A stretch of DNA of 32,610 bases from Pseudomonadota bacterium (GCA_029977665.1 JAPOKK010000012.1:1-32610); one strand, 5' to 3'; counted from the first letter of the stretch, positions 7,038 through 15,814 are shown. The notes: a model not told the origin generated them from the letters alone. Numbers and translations: made by a program.

Positions 7038-8303
7038 TCATCTCGCCAGGTCCACGAGCATCAGGGTTATGTCGTCATGCGTGGTAAAGCCGTCCTGCCG
7101 CCAGTTCTCGACGATGCCCGTCAGGCGGTTCGCCGGCGGCAGGCTCACGGAGGATTCTATCATCTGAACGACGCCCGCGGTCTCGAGCGGGGTGCCGTTT
7201 TCGTCGGCGCTCTCGCTCAAGCCATCGGTGTAGAGATAGATGGACGCGCCGTCCAGCGGCAGGCGGCTGACCGGGAACTCGATCCCCGCGAGCACGCCGA
7301 GCGGCGGCGCCTCCGCGGCGAGCTCGGCGTAGTCACCGGCCGCGTGTCTGAGCAGGGCCGGCTGGTGACCGGCATTGGCAATCGCGACCTGCCCGCTGGC
7401 CGGGTCGAAGAAGCCGGCGATGATGGTCACGAACATTCCCATGGTCGACGTCTCGCACAGCTCGTCGTTGACGCGGGCCAGCAGCAGCCCGGGATCCCGG
7501 GCCTGCTTCGCCAGGCAGCGCAGCAGGCTCGTCGTCTTCGCCATCAGCAGCGCCGCGTTCATGCCCTTGCCGGAGACGTCGGCGAGCGAGAAGTACACGC
7601 GGCCGTCACCGAGATGCAGGTAATCGTAGAAATCACCCGACACCTCGCGCGCCGGCAGGTTGAGCCCGTGCACCGGCGAAGGCCCCGAACCGGCGACCGG
7701 CAACAGGCTCTCCTGGATCTGGCGCGCAAGCTCGAGTTCCTTGCGCACGCGTTCCTGTTCGACGAGTTCGAGTGCCATGCGCGCATTGTGGATGGCGAGC
7801 GCGGCAGCCGAGGCCACGGTGGTCGCGAGCTGCATGTCGTTCAGATCGAACAGGCCATCGGCGGTACGCTTGTTGAGCAGTTCGAGCGCACCGAGGCACT
7901 GGCCGCGCACCGAGAGCGGCGCGCACAGGATCGAACGCGTGGCGAAGCCGGTGTCGGCATCGACCACGGCGGCAAAGCTCGGGTTGTTGGAGACGTCGCG
8001 GACGATCTTCGGTTCGTTGTGCTGCACGGTCTGGCCGACGATGCCCTGGTCGGGGGCGAGCCTGAGACCGCGAATGTCGACCGGCCCGGCGCATTCGCGG
8101 CAGACCAGCGCCTGGCCATCCTCCTCGAGCAGGAAGATCGACGCCGCCTCGGCGTTGAGATAGGCCATGAAGCGGTCGATAGCGTTGCGCAGCGTTTCGT
8201 CGATGTGCAGCGAACTCGCGAACTCGTGCGTCAGCTTGGCAAGGAACACGGCTGCCCGGTCGGGGCGCGCGTCCAGCAGGCCCGCGGCATCGTCGTCGAT
8301 CAC
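7038..8303 (-). CDS. GAF-domain SpoIIE/RsbU-type PP2C serine phosphatase
   Basis: A 421-residue cytoplasmic phosphatase. A GAF sensor domain (about 20-175) is followed by a helical linker (LVEQERVRKELELARQIQ, about 180-198) and a SpoIIE-type PP2C domain (about 205-420). Metal-binding acidic residues are all present: Asp224 (VSGDFYD), Asp242 (ADVSGKG), Asp360 (YTDGLSE) and Asp410/411 (HDDITL). Such enzymes dephosphorylate STAS antagonists in partner switching. The start is taken as the GTG at 8301-8303, which overlaps the TGA of the DUF1841 gene (GTGA) and places the GAF domain near the N-terminus. The frame stays open further upstream, but that part lies inside the DUF1841 gene and does not look like protein. 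Confidence 0.9.
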   Translation of the reverse strand: MIDDDAAGLLDARPDRAAVFLAKLTHEFASSLHIDETLRNAIDRFMAYLNAEAASIFLLEEDGQALVCRECAGPVDIRGLRLAPDQGIVGQTVQHNEPKIVRDVSNNPSFAAVVDADTGFATRSILCAPLSVRGQCLGALELLNKRTADGLFDLNDMQLATTVASAAALAIHNARMALELVEQERVRKELELARQIQESLLPVAGSGPSPVHGLNLPAREVSGDFYDYLHLGDGRVYFSLADVSGKGMNAALLMAKTTSLLRCLAKQARDPGLLLARVNDELCETSTMGMFVTIIAGFFDPASGQVAIANAGHQPALLRHAAGDYAELAAEAPPLGVLAGIEFPVSRLPLDGASIYLYTDGLSESADENGTPLETAGVVQMIESSVSLPPANRLTGIVENWRQDGFTTHDDITLMLVDLAR

Positions 8304-8731
8304 GGCACGAGCCGCCTGACCTGCGCAAGGTAGGCCTCGGCATCCGGGCCGCGCCCCTCCTGTCCCGCCTGCCACAACTCGTGCGCGAGACAATCCAGCA
8401 CGCGGTGTTCGGCCGCGTGGGCGTCGCCACCGGCAGCGCCGACCACGGCCCGGTAGGCAGCACGGATACCGGGTGGCCGGTCCGTCTGCAGCTGCTCGAC
8501 GAGCGCGATGTGCAGGCCCATGTGCAGGAACGGGTTGCTGCGCCCGTCGCGGCCGTCGAACTCCGCCGCGAGCGCCGCGTCCGGCCGCGCCAGCACGGCG
8601 TGGTACTCGGGATGCGCGGCGATGACGTCGGCGATGAGCCGCTCGAGCGGTTCGAGCGGTTCGCCCGCCTGCATCCTGCGCCATACGCGCAGGAAGAATT
8701 CGCGCGAGTCGTTACGATCGTCGACAAACAT
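8300..8731 (-). CDS. DUF1841 family protein
   Basis: A 143-residue soluble protein of unknown function. The opening MFVDDRNDSREFFLRVWRR and the following EPLERLIADVIAAHPEYHAVL and NPFLHMGLHIALVEQL segments are those of the DUF1841 family, common in beta- and gammaproteobacteria. The ATG at 8729-8731 is chosen because family members begin with MF just before this segment and are about 140 residues long; the frame is open for 25 more codons upstream. No catalytic motif was recognised. It lies 35 bases after nth and shares a GTGA with the phosphatase gene, so it opens the signalling part of the operon. In other genomes it is often next to nth. Confidence 0.88.
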   Translation of the reverse strand: MFVDDRNDSREFFLRVWRRMQAGEPLEPLERLIADVIAAHPEYHAVLARPDAALAAEFDGRDGRSNPFLHMGLHIALVEQLQTDRPPGIRAAYRAVVGAAGGDAHAAEHRVLDCLAHELWQAGQEGRGPDAEAYLAQVRRLVP

Positions 8732-8766
8732 GATCGATGGTCCGCAAAGGTCGCTGACGGCGTGCC

Positions 8767-9411
8767 TCAAACAGTCGCATGGCGATTCTTTTCGCGCCAG
8801 TCGCACAGGTCAAGTACACAACAGTCCGCGCAGCGCGGTTTGCGGGCGAGACAGGTATACCGGCCGTGCAGGATGAGCCAGTGGTGAGCGTCGCGGCGAA
8901 ACTCGGCCGGCACCACCTTGAGCAGTTTCTGCTCGACCGCGAGCGGGGTACGCCCGCGCGCTAGGCCGGTGCGATTGGCGACCCGGAAGATATGGGTATC
9001 GACGGCGATCGTCGGTTCGCCGAAAGCCGTGTTGAGGATCACGTTGGCGGTCTTGCGGCCGACACCGGGCAGGGCTTCGAGCGCGGCGCGCTCGCGCGGC
9101 ACCGCCCCGTCATGCTGCTCGAGCAGGATGCGGCAGGTCTTGATGACGTTCTTCGCCTTGGTGTTGAACAGGCCGATGCGCTTGATGTGCTCGCGTACGC
9201 CCGCCTCACCGAGTTCGAGCATGCGCGCGGGGTCGGGCGCCGCCGCGAAGAGGCCGCGGGTGGCCTTGTTCACGCTCACGTCGGTGGCCTGCGCCGACAA
9301 CATCACGGCAATGAGCAGTTCGAATTCGGACGCGTACTCGAGCTCCGTGGTGGGTGACGGGTTGCGTTCGGCGAGACGCCGGAAGAATTCCTGCCGCGTG
9401 TGCCGGTTCAT
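8767..9411 (-). CDS. nth: Endonuclease III, DNA glycosylase/AP lyase
   Basis: A 214-residue base-excision repair enzyme that removes oxidised pyrimidines and nicks the abasic site. The helix-hairpin-helix is LPGVGRKTANVIL, containing the catalytic Lys; the catalytic Asp is in VDTHIFRV. The [4Fe-4S] cluster ligands follow C-x6-C-x2-C-x5-C (CLARKPRCADCCVLDLC). Length agrees with E. coli Nth (211). The ATG at 9409-9411 overlaps the TGA of the upstream rnfB in an ATGA, so the two iron-sulfur proteins are translationally coupled. Confidence 0.97.
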   Translation of the reverse strand: MNRHTRQEFFRRLAERNPSPTTELEYASEFELLIAVMLSAQATDVSVNKATRGLFAAAPDPARMLELGEAGVREHIKRIGLFNTKAKNVIKTCRILLEQHDGAVPRERAALEALPGVGRKTANVILNTAFGEPTIAVDTHIFRVANRTGLARGRTPLAVEQKLLKVVPAEFRRDAHHWLILHGRYTCLARKPRCADCCVLDLCDWREKNRHATV

Positions 9412-10043
9412 GTGCCGTCGCGCGCCTGGCGTCGCCGGACCGCGGCGAGCACGGTATCGGCGAGTTCGTCCACCGAGTAGTCGGCGAGGTCGAGGTAGCC
9501 GGGGCCTTCCTCCGCCTCGGCGCGCCGTGCGCGGCGCTCGACCAGTGCCTGGTGGCGAGCACGCGCCTGCGCGGCGCGGGCTGCGGCGGCGTGTTCGCCG
9601 TCGTCGTACCCGTCTGCCGCTACCGGGTCGAGGACGATGCAATCCGTCGGGCAGACGGGCAGGCACAGTGCGCAGCCCGTACACCATGCGGCGACGACAC
9701 CGTGGAGCAGCCCGGCGGCACCGACGATGGCGTCGACCGGGCACGCCTGGATGCATTTCGTGCAGCCGATGCAAGCCGGGTCCTCCACGCGCGCGACGAC
9801 CGGCGGCTCGGCGGCGTGCACGACGCCGGTCGGCTGCGGCCGTCCGAGCACCCGGGCGAGCGCATGGCGCACGCGCTCGCCGCCGGGCGGGCAGCCGTCG
9901 ATCGAGACGCCCTGCTCGACCAGCGCCCGCGCGTAAGGCAGGCAGCCGTCATACCCGCAGCGCCGGCACTGGGTCTGCGGCAGGCAGGCGTCGACGCGCG
10001 CGATCAGTTCCGCGCGCGTCGCTTCGGCAGCGTGGGCGGACAC
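9408..10043 (-). CDS. rnfB: RnfB/RsxB-like iron-sulfur protein lacking the membrane helix
   Basis: A 211-residue iron-sulfur protein. Residues 20-50 form the Fes-type four-cysteine site (C-x2-C-x4-C-x16-C, from QCRRCGYDGC). Two ferredoxin motifs follow, CIGCTKCIQACP and CTGCALCLPVCP, each ligating a [4Fe-4S] cluster. RnfB of the Rnf/Rsx electron-transport complex normally begins with a transmembrane helix; here the N-terminus (MSAHAAEATRAELIARVDA) is soluble and no other rnf gene is in the window. It is therefore probably a free-standing electron carrier rather than part of a full Rnf complex here, though other rnf genes may lie elsewhere. The last 65 residues are Ala/Arg-rich and divergent. 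It starts 18 bases after metG and overlaps nth. Confidence 0.88.
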   Translation of the reverse strand: MSAHAAEATRAELIARVDACLPQTQCRRCGYDGCLPYARALVEQGVSIDGCPPGGERVRHALARVLGRPQPTGVVHAAEPPVVARVEDPACIGCTKCIQACPVDAIVGAAGLLHGVVAAWCTGCALCLPVCPTDCIVLDPVAADGYDDGEHAAAARAAQARARHQALVERRARRAEAEEGPGYLDLADYSVDELADTVLAAVRRRQARDGT

Positions 10044-10061
10044 GCTCTCGGCGCGGCGGCG

Positions 10062-12095
10062 CTACTTGGCCCGCATCCCGGGCGTGGCGCCGGCGTCGGG
10101 CGAGACGAGGAAGATGTCGGCGCCGCCGGGACCGGCCCCCAGCACCATGCCCTCGGACACGCCGAAGCGCATCTTGCGCGGCGCCAGGTTGGCGACCATC
10201 AGCACCTGCCGTCCGATCAGGTCGGCAGGCGCGTAGGCCTGCTTGATGCCGGCGAACACGTTGCGCTTCTCGTTGCCGATGTCGAGGGTCAGCTGGACCA
10301 GCTTGTCCGCGCCTTCGACCTCGCGCGCGTCCTCGATCAGCGCCACGCGAAGATCGATACGCGCGAAATCGTCGATCGTGATCTGCGGCGCGACGGGATC
10401 CACCCCGGCCGCGGCGTCGGCGGTGACCGGCGCGGCTGCGGCCGGCTGCGCCTCCCTGCTCGATTCGATCATCTTGTGCACCTTCTCCTTGTCGACCCGC
10501 TGCAACAGCGGCTTGAATTTCTCGACCTGAACACCGAGCGGCGTCGCGGCAACGTCGTCCCAGGCGAGCGGCGCACCGCCCAGGAAAGCCTCGGCGCGGG
10601 CGATCGTCGCCGGCAGGACCGGCTTCAGGTACAGCGCGAGCACGCGGAACAGGAAGATCCCCATGCTGCAGGCGCGGTGAAGCTCTTCCTCGCGTGCCGG
10701 GTCCTTGGCGATGACCCAGGGCGCGCGCCGGTCGATGTACTGGTTGGCGCGGTCGGCGAGCGCCATGATCTCGCGCATCGCACGTCCGAACTCGCGCGCC
10801 TCGTAGTGCGCCGCGATGGCGTCGGCGGCGCCGATGAAGTCGCCGAGCAGTGCCGGTTCGTCGACATGCTCGCTGAGCTTGCCGCCGAAACGCTTGTTGA
10901 TGAAACCCGCGCAGCGACTCGCCAGGTTGACGAACTTGCCAACGAGGTCGGCGTTCACGCGCAGTTCGAAATCCTCGAGATTGAGGTCGATGTCCTCGAT
11001 CGCGGCACCGAGCTTGGCCGCGAAGTAGTAGCGCAGGTACTCGGGATCGAGGTGGTCGAGGTAGGTCCGCGCGGTGATGAACGTGCCGCGCGACTTCGAC
11101 ATCTTCTGCCCGTCCACGGTGAGGAAACCGTGCACGAAGACATTCGTCGGCAGGCGAAAGTCGGCCCCGGCGAGCATGGCCGGCCAGAACAGCGTGTGGA
11201 AGTACATGATGTCCTTGCCGATGAAGTGCACCATCTCGGCATCGCTGTCGGCCCCGCAGTAGGCGTCGAAGTCGATGCCGGTGCGGTCACACAGGTTGCG
11301 GAAGCTGGCCAGGTAGCCGATCGGCGCATCGAGCCAGACATAGAAGTACTTGCCGGGCTCACCCGGAATCTCGAAGCCGAAGTACGGCGCGTCACGCGAA
11401 ATGTCCCAGTCCTGCAGGCCGGCGGCGAACCATTCCTCGAGCTTGTTGACGATGCCCGGCTGCAGGTCGTGCGCCACGAGCCAGTCGCGCAGCAGGCCTT
11501 CGAAGTCGGCCAGGCGGAAGAACAGGTGCTCGGATTCGCGCAGCTCGGGCGTGGCGCCGGAAAGCGCCGAGACGGGGTCGATGAGATCGGTCGGCGTGTA
11601 GGTCGCGCCGCAGACCTCGCAGCTGTCACCGTACTGGTCGGCCGCCTTGCAGCGCGGGCACGTGCCGCGGATGAAGCGATCGGGCAGGAACATGCCTTTG
11701 ACCGCATCGTAGGCCTGCCGGATGGTGCGGCGCTCGATGTGGCCGCCATCGCGCAACCGCTCGTAGATGTGCGCCGAAATCGCGCGATTCTCGGGCGAGT
11801 GCGTCGAATGGTAGTTGTCGAACGCGACGTCGAAACCGGCGAAGTCGCGCCGATGTTCGGCGCCGACGCGCTCGATGAGCTGCTCGGGCGTGATGCCTTC
11901 CTGCTCGGCCTTGAGCATGATGGGCGTGCCGTGCGCATCGTCGGCACAGACGTAGTGACACTCGTGGCCACGCATCTTCTGGAACCTGACCCAGATGTCG
12001 GTCTGGATGTACTCGACCAGGTGGCCGATGTGGATCGGCCCGTTGGCATAGGGCAATGCGCTGGTGACCAGGATCCGGCGACGGTTATCGGGCAT
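10062..12095 (-). CDS. metG: Methionyl-tRNA synthetase
   Basis: A 677-residue class I tRNA synthetase that charges tRNA-Met. The HIGH motif is HIGH in [10 protein letters not shown], the KMSKS motif is KMSKSRGTF, and the zinc knuckle is [18 protein letters not shown]. The C-terminal part (about 575-677) is the Trbp111/EMAP-like tRNA-binding and dimerisation domain, linked by an Ala/Pro-rich hinge. Length equals E. coli MetG (677) when started at the ATG at 12093-12095 ([16 protein letters not shown]); the frame is open for 16 more codons upstream but they do not look conserved. It is divergent from apbC and first in the minus-strand block. Confidence 0.98.
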   Translation of the reverse strand: MPDNRRRILVTSALPYANGPIHIGHLVEYIQTDIWVRFQKMRGHECHYVCADDAHGTPIMLKAEQEGITPEQLIERVGAEHRRDFAGFDVAFDNYHSTHSPENRAISAHIYERLRDGGHIERRTIRQAYDAVKGMFLPDRFIRGTCPRCKAADQYGDSCEVCGATYTPTDLIDPVSALSGATPELRESEHLFFRLADFEGLLRDWLVAHDLQPGIVNKLEEWFAAGLQDWDISRDAPYFGFEIPGEPGKYFYVWLDAPIGYLASFRNLCDRTGIDFDAYCGADSDAEMVHFIGKDIMYFHTLFWPAMLAGADFRLPTNVFVHGFLTVDGQKMSKSRGTFITARTYLDHLDPEYLRYYFAAKLGAAIEDIDLNLEDFELRVNADLVGKFVNLASRCAGFINKRFGGKLSEHVDEPALLGDFIGAADAIAAHYEAREFGRAMREIMALADRANQYIDRRAPWVIAKDPAREEELHRACSMGIFLFRVLALYLKPVLPATIARAEAFLGGAPLAWDDVAATPLGVQVEKFKPLLQRVDKEKVHKMIESSREAQPAAAAPVTADAAAGVDPVAPQITIDDFARIDLRVALIEDAREVEGADKLVQLTLDIGNEKRNVFAGIKQAYAPADLIGRQVLMVANLAPRKMRFGVSEGMVLGAGPGGADIFLVSPDAGATPGMRAK

Positions 12096-12145
12096 GGGAT
12101 ATCCAAAAAGCCTGCAGAAAATTGAGGAAAAGCGTGGGGCCACGA

Positions 12146-12151
12146 ATTATA
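12146..12151 (-). promoter_or_regulatory. -10 element for metG
   Basis: A perfect TATAAT on the minus strand, 50 bases upstream of the metG ATG. The -35 region 16-18 bases further upstream (ATGGCC/TGGCCG) is poor, so the promoter may need an activator or be read by an extended contact. Confidence 0.5.
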
Positions 12152-12180
12152 GGGAGCGATGGCCCGCACGGCCATTGGTG

Positions 12181-12186
12181 TAGAAT
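12181..12186 (+). promoter_or_regulatory. Extended -10 element for apbC
   Basis: TAGAAT preceded by TG one base before it (TGTAGAAT), 30 bases upstream of the apbC ATG. No good -35 was found, which fits an extended -10 promoter. The same TAGAATCG string occurs before ispG. Confidence 0.5.
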
Positions 12187-12216
12187 CGTCGCCCCGCAAC
12201 AGGCTAGAGATGGCCC

Positions 12217-13302
12217 ATGGAACAGCTCGAACAAGACATCCGCGACCGCCTCGCCGGCGACATCGATCCCTACCTCGGGTGCGACCTGGTCAGCGCCGGC
12301 GCGATCCGGGCGATCACGGTCGACGGTCGGCGTGCCACGGTCGACATCGAGCTCGGCTTTCCGATCGAGCGTTACCGTGACGAGCTCACCGCGCGCCTGG
12401 AGGGCGTGCTCGGCGACCTTGCCGACGCCGAGATCAGGTTCGACATCTCGGCGCGCATTCTCGCGCGCGAAGTACAGAAAGGTACCAAGCCACTGCCGGA
12501 GGTACGCAACATCATCGCCGTCGCGTCCGGCAAGGGCGGCGTCGGTAAATCGACCACCGCCGCGAACCTGGCCATCGCCCTGCAACAGGAGGGTGCCCGG
12601 GTCGGCGTGCTCGACGCCGACATCTACGGCCCCAGCCAGACCCGTATGCTGGCGACCCAGGGGCGCCCCGAGAGTCGTGACGGCAAGTCGATGGAGCCGC
12701 GCGTCAGCTACCAGCTGCAGACCATCTCGATCGGCAACCTGATCGAAGAAGACACGCCCATGATCTGGCGCGGCCCGATGGTTACCGGCGCCCTCGAGCA
12801 GCTGCTCAACGACACCAACTGGCACGACCTCGACTATCTGATCGTCGACCTGCCGCCGGGCACCGGCGACATCCAGCTCACGCTGTGTCAGCGGATCCCG
12901 GTCAGCGGCGCGATCATCGTCACCACGCCACAGGACATCGCCCTGCTCGATGCACGCAAGGGCCTGAAGATGTTCGAGAAGGTCAATGTGCCGGTACTCG
13001 GTATCGTGGAGAACATGAGCGTGCACATCTGCAGCAACTGCGGACACGCCGAGCACATCTTCGGCAGCGGTGGCGGCGAATCGATGGCCAAGCAGTACGG
13101 CGTCGATCTGCTCGGCGCATTGCCGCTGGACATCAGCATTCGCGAAGGCGTCGACAGCGGCCGCCCCACCGTCGCCATCGAGCCGGAATCACGGATCGCG
13201 CAGATTTACCGCGAGATCGCGCGCCGCACGGCAGCGCGGCTGGCGCTGCGTGCGCGCGACTTCTCCGCGCGCTTCCCCAAGATCGTCATCCAGAACACCT
13301 GA
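12217..13302 (+). CDS. apbC: Iron-sulfur cluster carrier protein ApbC/Mrp (P-loop NTPase)
   Basis: A 361-residue cytoplasmic P-loop ATPase that binds and passes on [4Fe-4S] clusters. An N-terminal DUF59/MIP18-like domain (about 1-85) is followed by the ParA/MinD-type ATPase with deviant Walker A GKGGVGKSTTAANLA (about 107-121), the LIVDLPPGTGD Walker B region and the cluster-binding CxxC in HICSNCGHAEH. Length fits E. coli Mrp (369). The apbC-dcd order next to metG is recalled from Pseudomonas and supports the assignment. The position beside the iron-sulfur genes nth and rnfB is suggestive but may be coincidental. Confidence 0.96.
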   Translation: MEQLEQDIRDRLAGDIDPYLGCDLVSAGAIRAITVDGRRATVDIELGFPIERYRDELTARLEGVLGDLADAEIRFDISARILAREVQKGTKPLPEVRNIIAVASGKGGVGKSTTAANLAIALQQEGARVGVLDADIYGPSQTRMLATQGRPESRDGKSMEPRVSYQLQTISIGNLIEEDTPMIWRGPMVTGALEQLLNDTNWHDLDYLIVDLPPGTGDIQLTLCQRIPVSGAIIVTTPQDIALLDARKGLKMFEKVNVPVLGIVENMSVHICSNCGHAEHIFGSGGGESMAKQYGVDLLGALPLDISIREGVDSGRPTVAIEPESRIAQIYREIARRTAARLALRARDFSARFPKIVIQNT

Positions 13303-13362
13303 GCCGCGGCGCCACCGGTCGCGCCCCGCGCGCCGCGCCGCCCCAACCGGAGGAACGCTATC

Positions 13363-13929
13363 GTGCCGGTCAAGTCCGACACCTGGATCAAGCGCATGGC
13401 ACGCGAGCATGGCCTCATCGAGCCCTTCGAGCCCGGTCAGGTGCGCGCGGTCGACGGTCGCCCCGTGATTTCCTACGGCACCTCGAGTTACGGCTACGAC
13501 TTGCGCTGCGCGTCCGAGTTCAAGGTGTTCACCAACATCAACTCGACCATCGTCGACCCCAAGGACTTCGACTCCGGCAGCTTCGTCGACATCGACAACG
13601 ACGTCTGCGTGATCCCGCCCAATTCGTTTGCGCTCGCGCGCACCGTGGAGTACTTCCGAATCCCGCGCGACGTGCTGACCATCTGCCTCGGCAAGTCGAC
13701 CTACGCGCGCTGCGGCATCATCGTCAACGTCACGCCGCTCGAACCGGAATGGGAAGGCCACGTGACGCTCGAGTTCTCCAACACGACGCCACTGCCAGCC
13801 AAGATCTACGCCAACGAGGGCGTTGCGCAGGTCATCTTCCTGCAGTCCGACGAGCCGTGCGAGGTGTCCTACGCCGATCGCGTCGGCAAGTACCAGGGGC
13901 AACGCGGCGTGACCCTACCCAAGGCCTGA
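13363..13929 (+). CDS. dcd: dCTP deaminase
   Basis: A 188-residue enzyme that deaminates dCTP to dUTP on the way to dTTP. It is of the dUTPase-like fold; the catalytic Glu lies in [16 protein letters not shown], and the [21 protein letters not shown] segment is the conserved nucleotide-binding core. The start is GTG at 13363 with a very good ribosome-binding sequence GGAGGAA seven bases ahead. It follows apbC by 60 bases and is probably co-transcribed. The sequence is of the shorter Pseudomonas-type Dcd rather than the 193-residue E. coli type. Confidence 0.96.
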   Translation: MPVKSDTWIKRMAREHGLIEPFEPGQVRAVDGRPVISYGTSSYGYDLRCASEFKVFTNINSTIVDPKDFDSGSFVDIDNDVCVIPPNSFALARTVEYFRIPRDVLTICLGKSTYARCGIIVNVTPLEPEWEGHVTLEFSNTTPLPAKIYANEGVAQVIFLQSDEPCEVSYADRVGKYQGQRGVTLPKA

Positions 13930-13938
13930 GTCCCCTTT

Positions 13939-13960
13939 GCCGCCGCGTTCAGGCGGCGGC
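13939..13960. terminator. Hairpin between convergent dcd and PilZ genes
   Basis: Perfect 8-bp arms GCCGCCGC (13939-13946) and GCGGCGGC (13953-13960) with loop GTTCAG. It begins ten bases after the dcd stop and overlaps the last codons of the PilZ gene. No T tract follows on either strand, so efficiency is uncertain. Confidence 0.4.
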
Positions 13961-14539
13961 GCCGCGCCGCGCCGAACGCAGCTCGGCGGCCTGCTTACGC
14001 AGGACGTGCTGGATCAGCACCTCGCGATCTGCTTCGCGAATGTCTTCGAACTCGATGGCGATGGCGAAGCCGCCGCCCTCGGCCTTGCGGCAATCGACCA
14101 CGCGACCGATGGCGCGCATCGGATGATGCGCCGGCAGCAACACGAGGTCGATCGCGAGCCGCGCATTCAACGCCAGAGGCGTCTCCGCCGTGATGGCGAT
14201 GCCGCCACCGCTCAGGCTGACCTCGCTCGGTTCGTGTTCGCGATGCCCATCCATCCCTCCGGCGCCGCCTTCGAGCGCGACGACGCGCTCGATCAACGTC
14301 AGCTTGCGATTGAGCAGTTCGAGCGCCTGCGCCATGGCCTTGCTCTCTTCGCGCACCGCATCGAACGCCTCCTGCAGGCGCATGTCGATACCGAGCAGCG
14401 CCGTGTGCAGGTTCTCGGAGCGGATCTCGTTGTCCTGGATGAAACGCCGCTCGCGCTCGAGCTCCTCCTCGGGAATGATGCGGTACTTGAGCAGTGCGCG
14501 GTCTTCGATGCGGAAATAGCGTCGGCGATCGGTGGTCAT
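13949..14539 (-). CDS. PilZ-domain protein with long helical insertion
   Basis: A 196-residue protein with a split PilZ motif. The c-di-GMP-binding RxxxR element is RRYFR (residues 6-10), and the second element is EVSLSG (106-111), where Glu replaces the usual Asp/Asn of DxSxxG. Between them lie about 95 residues of charged, heptad-like helix (about 23-90), instead of the usual 20-30. A tetrameric PilZ protein from Xanthomonas (XC6012) is recalled to have a comparable helical part, so this may oligomerise. Start ATG at 14537-14539 has a GGGGAG ribosome-binding sequence. It lies 163 bases behind the stator genes on the same strand and could be co-transcribed with them; a role in c-di-GMP control of motility is inferred. 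Confidence 0.82.
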   Translation of the reverse strand: MTTDRRRYFRIEDRALLKYRIIPEEELERERRFIQDNEIRSENLHTALLGIDMRLQEAFDAVREESKAMAQALELLNRKLTLIERVVALEGGAGGMDGHREHEPSEVSLSGGGIAITAETPLALNARLAIDLVLLPAHHPMRAIGRVVDCRKAEGGGFAIAIEFEDIREADREVLIQHVLRKQAAELRSARRGAAA

Positions 14540-14702
14540 GGCGTGACTCCCCGGCGTGAGGTTGACGAAACACGGCTGCGCGCGTGGCTCCCGAAAGCGT
14601 GCGGATGCAGCGTCAGGGGCGGCGTGGCGACTCGACAAGGCTCGGCAGCACCCGCGCGCCGCGACGGGCGGCCAGGCATCGAGTTGACGGGCGTCATGAT
14701 TC

Positions 14703-15800
14703 TCAGCCCCCGCTGACGCCGTCGCGAATCGCGTCGAGCCGCGACGGCGGCTGCGACGGCGTCGCGCTCATCGGGCCCGGCGCCGGCGCAACAGCACCCG
14801 CGGCGCTTCCGGCCTGGGGTACCCAGTCCGGCGTACTCGCCCCCGGGACCCAGTCGGGCGTACCCGTCGGTGCACCCTCCGGCGCGATATCCGGCCCCGT
14901 CGCCGGCGCAATATCCGGGTAGGCCGCCATCGCCTCGCGCGGGGTGGACTCCTGCTCCGCGTCCTGGCGGATGGTGATCTCGACGCGGCGGTTGAGCGCG
15001 CGATTGGCAGGCGTGTCGTTGGGCGCGAGAGGCTGCGCCTCGCCGTGCCCCTCGACCACGAAACGTTCCGGAGCCAGGCTGCTGCCGTCGAGCAACGCAT
15101 GGACCACCGACACCGCACGCGCCGAGGACAGGTCCCAGTTGGAACGATAGCGTGCCGTTCGAATCGGGATGTTGTCGGTGTGGCCGGCGACCGCGATGCG
15201 GCCGGGGATGTCGACCAGCGAGTCGCGCAGCTTCTCGATCACTGGCGCGAAATCCGGATCGAAACGCGCTGCACCGGACGGGAAGGAACCCTTCTCGCGG
15301 ATCCGGATGACGATACTCGCGCCTTCGGTCTCGATCTGGATCATGCCTTCGTCGACCTCGTCGCGCAGCGCAGCCGCCAGGCGCGCCGCTTCGCGTATCG
15401 CCTGTTCCTCGCTGAGCGTGCCCCCGCCATCACTCTCCTGGGGATCGGAGCCGTCCGGGTCGTCGACCAGGGCATCGGTGAACTCGAGCGACTGCTTGTC
15501 CTCGTCGGTCGTCTGCTGACGTACTTCGTTGATGAGTGTCGGTTCGGGTTTACCGGCACTGAAGTCCTGCGCCACGATGCTGGTGCCCTTGGGAACCTCG
15601 ATCGCGCGGATTTCGCGCTGCACACCGAAGGCGAGCTTCATCGAGCCGGCAATGGCCTTGAACTTCATGATGTCGAGTTCGGCGAACGACAACAGCAGCA
15701 CGAAGAAGCACATCAGCAGGGACATCAGGTCGGCGAAGGTCATGATCCAACCTGCGCCGCCCTCCTCGTCCTGCTTGCGTGGTGCCGCGTCCTCAGCCAT
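14703..15800 (-). CDS. motB: Flagellar motor stator protein, MotB/PomB type
   Basis: A 365-residue stator subunit. One N-terminal transmembrane helix (about 17-38) carries the ion-carrying Asp24 in TFADLMSLLMCFFVLLLSFAE, the same position as in Vibrio PomB. A variable linker (about 50-160) leads to an OmpA-like peptidoglycan-binding domain (about 165-278; GHTDNIPI and NRRVEI). The last 85 residues form a Pro/Ala-rich tail with repeated PDIAP and TPDWVP units, not usual for the family. A strong AGGAGG ribosome-binding sequence precedes the ATG, and the gene starts 14 bases after motA. PomB-type is preferred over proton-type MotB because its partner resembles PomA. Confidence 0.93.
   Translation of the reverse strand: MAEDAAPRKQDEEGGAGWIMTFADLMSLLMCFFVLLLSFAELDIMKFKAIAGSMKLAFGVQREIRAIEVPKGTSIVAQDFSAGKPEPTLINEVRQQTTDEDKQSLEFTDALVDDPDGSDPQESDGGGTLSEEQAIREAARLAAALRDEVDEGMIQIETEGASIVIRIREKGSFPSGAARFDPDFAPVIEKLRDSLVDIPGRIAVAGHTDNIPIRTARYRSNWDLSSARAVSVVHALLDGSSLAPERFVVEGHGEAQPLAPNDTPANRALNRRVEITIRQDAEQESTPREAMAAYPDIAPATGPDIAPEGAPTGTPDWVPGASTPDWVPQAGSAAGAVAPAPGPMSATPSQPPSRLDAIRDGVSGG
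14821..14918. repeat. Imperfect tandem repeats encoding the MotB tail
   Basis: ACCCAGTCCGGCGTACTCG (14821-14839) recurs as ACCCAGTCGGGCGTACCCG (14848-14866), a 27-base step with two changes. GCGATATCCGG (14884-14894) recurs as GCAATATCCGG (14908-14918), a 24-base step. Both pairs are in frame and encode TPDWVP and PDIAP units. Confidence 0.75.
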
Positions 15801-15814
15801 GGGCGTTAGCCTCC

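Noticed and set aside
8304-8684. Upstream extension of the PP2C phosphatase frame
   Set aside because: It lies within the DUF1841 gene in another frame and reads as Arg/Gly-rich nonsense; the GTGA overlap gives a natural start.
9354-12125. 923-codon open frame antisense to metG, rnfB and nth
   Set aside because: It lies opposite well-recognised genes, has the biased composition of a GC-rich shadow frame, and shows no known motif.
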